This document shows, piece by piece, positions 6,233-7,773 of a DNA stretch of 7,773 nt. The DNA lies in NCBI GenBank assembly GCA_963997925.1, contig CAXEOX010000135.1:1-7773 (forward strand), given 5' to 3'. The DNA comes from UBA11650 sp963997925 (lineage in GTDB: Bacteria; Chloroflexota; Dehalococcoidia; Lucifugimonadales; UBA3495). Each line of letters opens with the position of its first letter. Positions within the stretch are counted from its first letter, which is position 1. The notes below the pieces were generated by a model, which was not told the DNA's origin, ran no database searches, and saw only the letters and a program-made list of their open reading frames with translations. A program made the translations under genes and the position numbers.

Positions 6233-6238
6233 GGGAGG
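6233..6238 (+). promoter_or_regulatory. Ribosome binding site deciding the amidohydrolase start
   Basis: GGGAGG precedes two consecutive ATG codons (6241 and 6244). The spacing is 2 bases to the first and 5 to the second, so 6244 is preferred over 6241 and over the distant GTG at 6181. Confidence 0.65.
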
Positions 6239-6243
6239 CGATG

Positions 6244-7266
6244 ATGCCCTTCGGAGATAATGACTGGCTGGCGTTGACTCAGGAAGAAACTTTGGAGCCG
6301 GAGATTCCCATCTGCGACCCTCACCATCACATGTGGGACCGCCGCCCGGCGCGTATCCCGTACCAGAATTACATGCTGGACCAGCTGTACGCCGACCTGA
6401 ACAGCGGCCACAACGTAAGGTCCACGGTATTCATCGAGACCAGGGCCATGTACCGGGTGGATGGCCCGGAAGAGATGCGTCCGGTGGGTGAAGTGGAGTT
6501 TGTTCAGGGTATGGCCGCCGCTGGAGCTACCGGCCTTTATGGACCGGCGCACGCCGCCGCCTCTATCGTTGGACACGCCAACCTTAACCTGGGAGACGGG
6601 GCTGCGCCGGTGCTGGAAGCGTTACAGACCGCCAGTCCCAACCGGTTTCGCGGGATCCGGCACGGCCTCACCTGGGACCCGGACCCCCGCATTCCAAACG
6701 GAACCTACGACCGGCAGGGGCAGTTAGCCGAGGACGGATTTCGAGCCGGGGCGCGAGTTTTGGCTCGCATGGGACTGTCTTTCGACGCCTGGCTATACTT
6801 CCCCCAATTGCCCGAGTTGGCGGAGTTCGCCAAGGCGATTCCGGACTTGACCATCATCCTCAACCATATCGGTGGGATGCTGAGGGTCGGTCCCTACGCC
6901 AATAAGGACGAGGAAGTATTGCCTACCTGGCGAGAGGGCCTCGCCGCCGTAGCCCAGTGCCCAAACGTCTACGTTAAGTTGGGAGGGATCGGCCAGCCTC
7001 GCACCGGCTACGACTGGTCGACCAGAGACATACCCATCGGTTCTGAAGAATTAGCCCAAACCATGGCTCCATACATGAATTACGTCATTGAGCAGTTCGG
7101 ACCCAACCGGTGCATGTTTGAAAGCAACTTCCCGCCGGACAAAGTAGGCCATTCCTACAACATACTGTTCAACGCCTTCAAACGCCTGTCGAAAGGCTAC
7201 TCGGCGACGGAGCGGGCCGACATGTTCCACGATACCGCCGTGCGAGCGTACCGGGTGGAGTACTAG
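6244..7266 (+). CDS. Amidohydrolase family protein (COG3618-type TIM-barrel metal hydrolase)
   Basis: This 340-residue cytoplasmic protein is of the amidohydrolase-2 type, a group of metal-dependent hydrolases, lactonases and decarboxylases. The N-terminal metal motif is CDPHHHMWD (24-32), giving His27-x-His29 at the end of strand 1. RHGLTWD (139-145) and LNHIGG (206-211, His208) supply further His positions. Near the end, CMFESNFPPDK (290-300) stands where most members have a GSD(W/F)P motif with the catalytic Asp; here Asn295 takes that place. The start is ATG 6244 by ribosome-site spacing, and the protein then opens with MPFGDNDWLAL. ATG 6241 or GTG 6181 would add 1 or 21 residues, the latter basic and unlike the family. 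Convergent with the DsrE-like gene, 34 bp away. The substrate is unknown; an aromatic-ring-cleavage lactone or another carboxylate is plausible for COG3618. Confidence 0.9.
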   Translation: MPFGDNDWLALTQEETLEPEIPICDPHHHMWDRRPARIPYQNYMLDQLYADLNSGHNVRSTVFIETRAMYRVDGPEEMRPVGEVEFVQGMAAAGATGLYGPAHAAASIVGHANLNLGDGAAPVLEALQTASPNRFRGIRHGLTWDPDPRIPNGTYDRQGQLAEDGFRAGARVLARMGLSFDAWLYFPQLPELAEFAKAIPDLTIILNHIGGMLRVGPYANKDEEVLPTWREGLAAVAQCPNVYVKLGGIGQPRTGYDWSTRDIPIGSEELAQTMAPYMNYVIEQFGPNRCMFESNFPPDKVGHSYNILFNAFKRLSKGYSATERADMFHDTAVRAYRVEY

Positions 7267-7300
7267 ACTCGGTACGACGCATCGATACTGTTCTATCCGC

Positions 7301-7642
7301 CTAGAATGATACGACTCGATCGTACCCAACATAGGCGTTGGCGGCGTCCACCGACGTGCCAAAGCCGCTGTTCTTGCCTGGGAAGTCGTCTTCCGTGACC
7401 CCAAGGGCCCGGCCGCTAGGTTCTCAAACGGAGATTCTGACGTTATGGGCGACAAGGAAGTCCATCAACTCCTTGAGTGGCGGTACGCCGATGCCTTGTA
7501 CTTGGGCAGCGATAGGGTCCTTGAATAACCTAGTCGCCTCTAGCATGAGGATGATGCCGGTCTCATGCCCCGCTTCTATAACGCCCTTCGCCTCCACGGG
7601 ATGTGATTGATACCGCCACCGGTGACGACAACTGTCCAACAT
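7301..7642 (-). CDS. DsrE-family protein interrupted by in-frame TGA (candidate selenoprotein or pseudogene)
   Basis: The first part of this frame (ATG 7642 to TGA 7424-7426) encodes 72 residues with DsrE marks: EAKGVIEAGHETGIILMLEA, VQGIGVPPLKELMDFLVAHN and then VRISV. DsrE proteins are small sulfur-relay proteins with a conserved Cys right after this strand. Here that codon is TGA. In the same frame, 40 more residues follow (EPSGRALGVTEDDF, then DAANAYVGYDRVVSF) to TAG 7301-7303, matching the usual DsrE ending. The full product would be 113 residues, close to the family length. Two readings compete. One is selenocysteine insertion at codon 73. The other is a decayed or mis-assembled gene. 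For decay: no good ribosome site is seen, and the first 15 residues (rich in His/Arg) look out of frame, while another frame over the same bases reads TVVVTGGGINHIP, the expected first strand. Family call likely; status open. Confidence 0.62.
7381..7412 (-). promoter_or_regulatory. Stem-loops just after the in-frame TGA (possible bacterial SECIS)
   Basis: Two alternative minus-strand stems follow the TGA. The first (7412-7393) pairs CCGGGCCC with GGGUCACGG around loop UUG, giving 8 pairs with one bulged A; the loop is about 20 bases after the TGA. The second (7394-7381) is GGAAG-ACGA-CUUCC, a perfect 5-bp stem with its loop about 35 bases after the TGA. Bacterial SECIS elements lie in this distance range with a G in the loop, usually near its 5' side. 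Here the G is third in both loops. The two stems overlap by two bases. GC-rich coding DNA forms such stems by chance, so this is weak support. Confidence 0.22.
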
Positions 7643-7665
7643 CAGATCTATGAGCGAGAAGGGCC

Positions 7666-7773
7666 TTACAGCGTGTCCTCTAACTCGCGCGGATCTTCAT
7701 GCCCGAGACTGGTTTTGATTTCCTCGAACTTTTGGAGAGTGATGTCGCCACGGGCGCAGCGGCGTTCGGCGAC
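7666..7773 (-). CDS. SHOCT-domain protein, C-terminal end (partial)
   Basis: A minus-strand frame is open from the right edge to the stop TAA at 7666-7668, giving 35 residues. It begins VAERRCARGDITLQKFEEIK and ends HEDPRELEDTL. The pattern AERxxRGxI-x3-FExIK-x2-L is the SHOCT domain, a short module of about 30 residues found at the C-terminus of many bacterial membrane or secreted proteins and of uncertain function, perhaps oligomerisation. The main body lies outside the window. The DsrE-like frame begins 23 bp downstream on the same strand, so the two may share a transcript. Confidence 0.72.
   Translation of the reverse strand, partial: VAERRCARGDITLQKFEEIKTSLGHEDPRELEDTL

Noticed and set aside
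7051..7455. 134-residue minus-strand open frame across the amidohydrolase end and the DsrE tail
   Set aside because: It overlaps the amidohydrolase antisense and runs in a different frame from the family-like DsrE tail; no recognisable motif.
7338..7610. 90-residue plus-strand open frame at the right end
   Set aside because: It is antisense to the DsrE-like gene, has no ribosome site and no family features.
1..7773. Genome-wide reassignment of TGA (code 4 or 25)
   Set aside because: The long genes are intact under the standard code, use TGG for Trp and contain no internal TGA; only the DsrE-like gene has one.

Overview
The window is 7.8 kb of bacterial DNA of moderately high GC content (by eye in the upper fifties). 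It is densely coded on both strands, with a mix of ATG and TTG starts. The gene set is a luciferase-like flavin monooxygenase, a COG3618-type amidohydrolase, small single-domain cupins, a lipobox metzincin, a pentapeptide-TIR protein and a DsrE-like protein. This looks like an uncultured Chloroflexota, for example the SAR202 / Dehalococcoidia group, which is known for expanded flavin-dependent monooxygenase and amidohydrolase families. The placement rests on gene content only; the window holds no rRNA or tRNA.

Left part (1-2800). The last codons of an unidentified plus-strand gene are followed by an LLM-class flavin monooxygenase (104-1276). Next comes a secreted lipoprotein with a metzincin zinc site (1388-2068). 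A secreted beta-rich protein with aspartate-rich loops (2079-2798, minus) converges on it with only 10 bp between the stops.

Middle (2800-6040) is a minus-strand block of two parallel two-gene units, each led by a member of one cupin paralogue pair. Unit B is cupin B (5640-5978) followed by a pentapeptide-repeat protein with a divergent TIR domain (4282-5574). Unit A is cupin A (3818-4159) followed by a LipA/PtpB-type tyrosine/lipid phosphatase (3054-3794). The two cupins match at about half of their residues, and both are preceded by the same 12-nt sequence, TTAGGCTATAAT, which contains a perfect -10 box. Promoter and gene therefore probably duplicated together.

Right part (6040-7773). A plus-strand amidohydrolase (6244-7266) converges on a minus-strand DsrE-family gene (7301-7642). 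The DsrE reading frame is interrupted by a TGA exactly where the family carries a conserved cysteine. The same frame then continues for 40 more family-like residues to a TAG. This is either a selenocysteine codon or a decayed (or mis-assembled) gene; an apparent pair of compensating frameshifts at its N-terminus favours the second reading. Upstream, running off the window edge, is the C-terminal SHOCT domain of another minus-strand gene. None of the 11 gene ends in the window uses TGA as a stop.

Functionally, the oxygenase and the amidohydrolase suggest organic-matter catabolism. The cupin/TIR and cupin/phosphatase units look regulatory or signalling. No classical mobile element, CRISPR array or RNA gene was seen.
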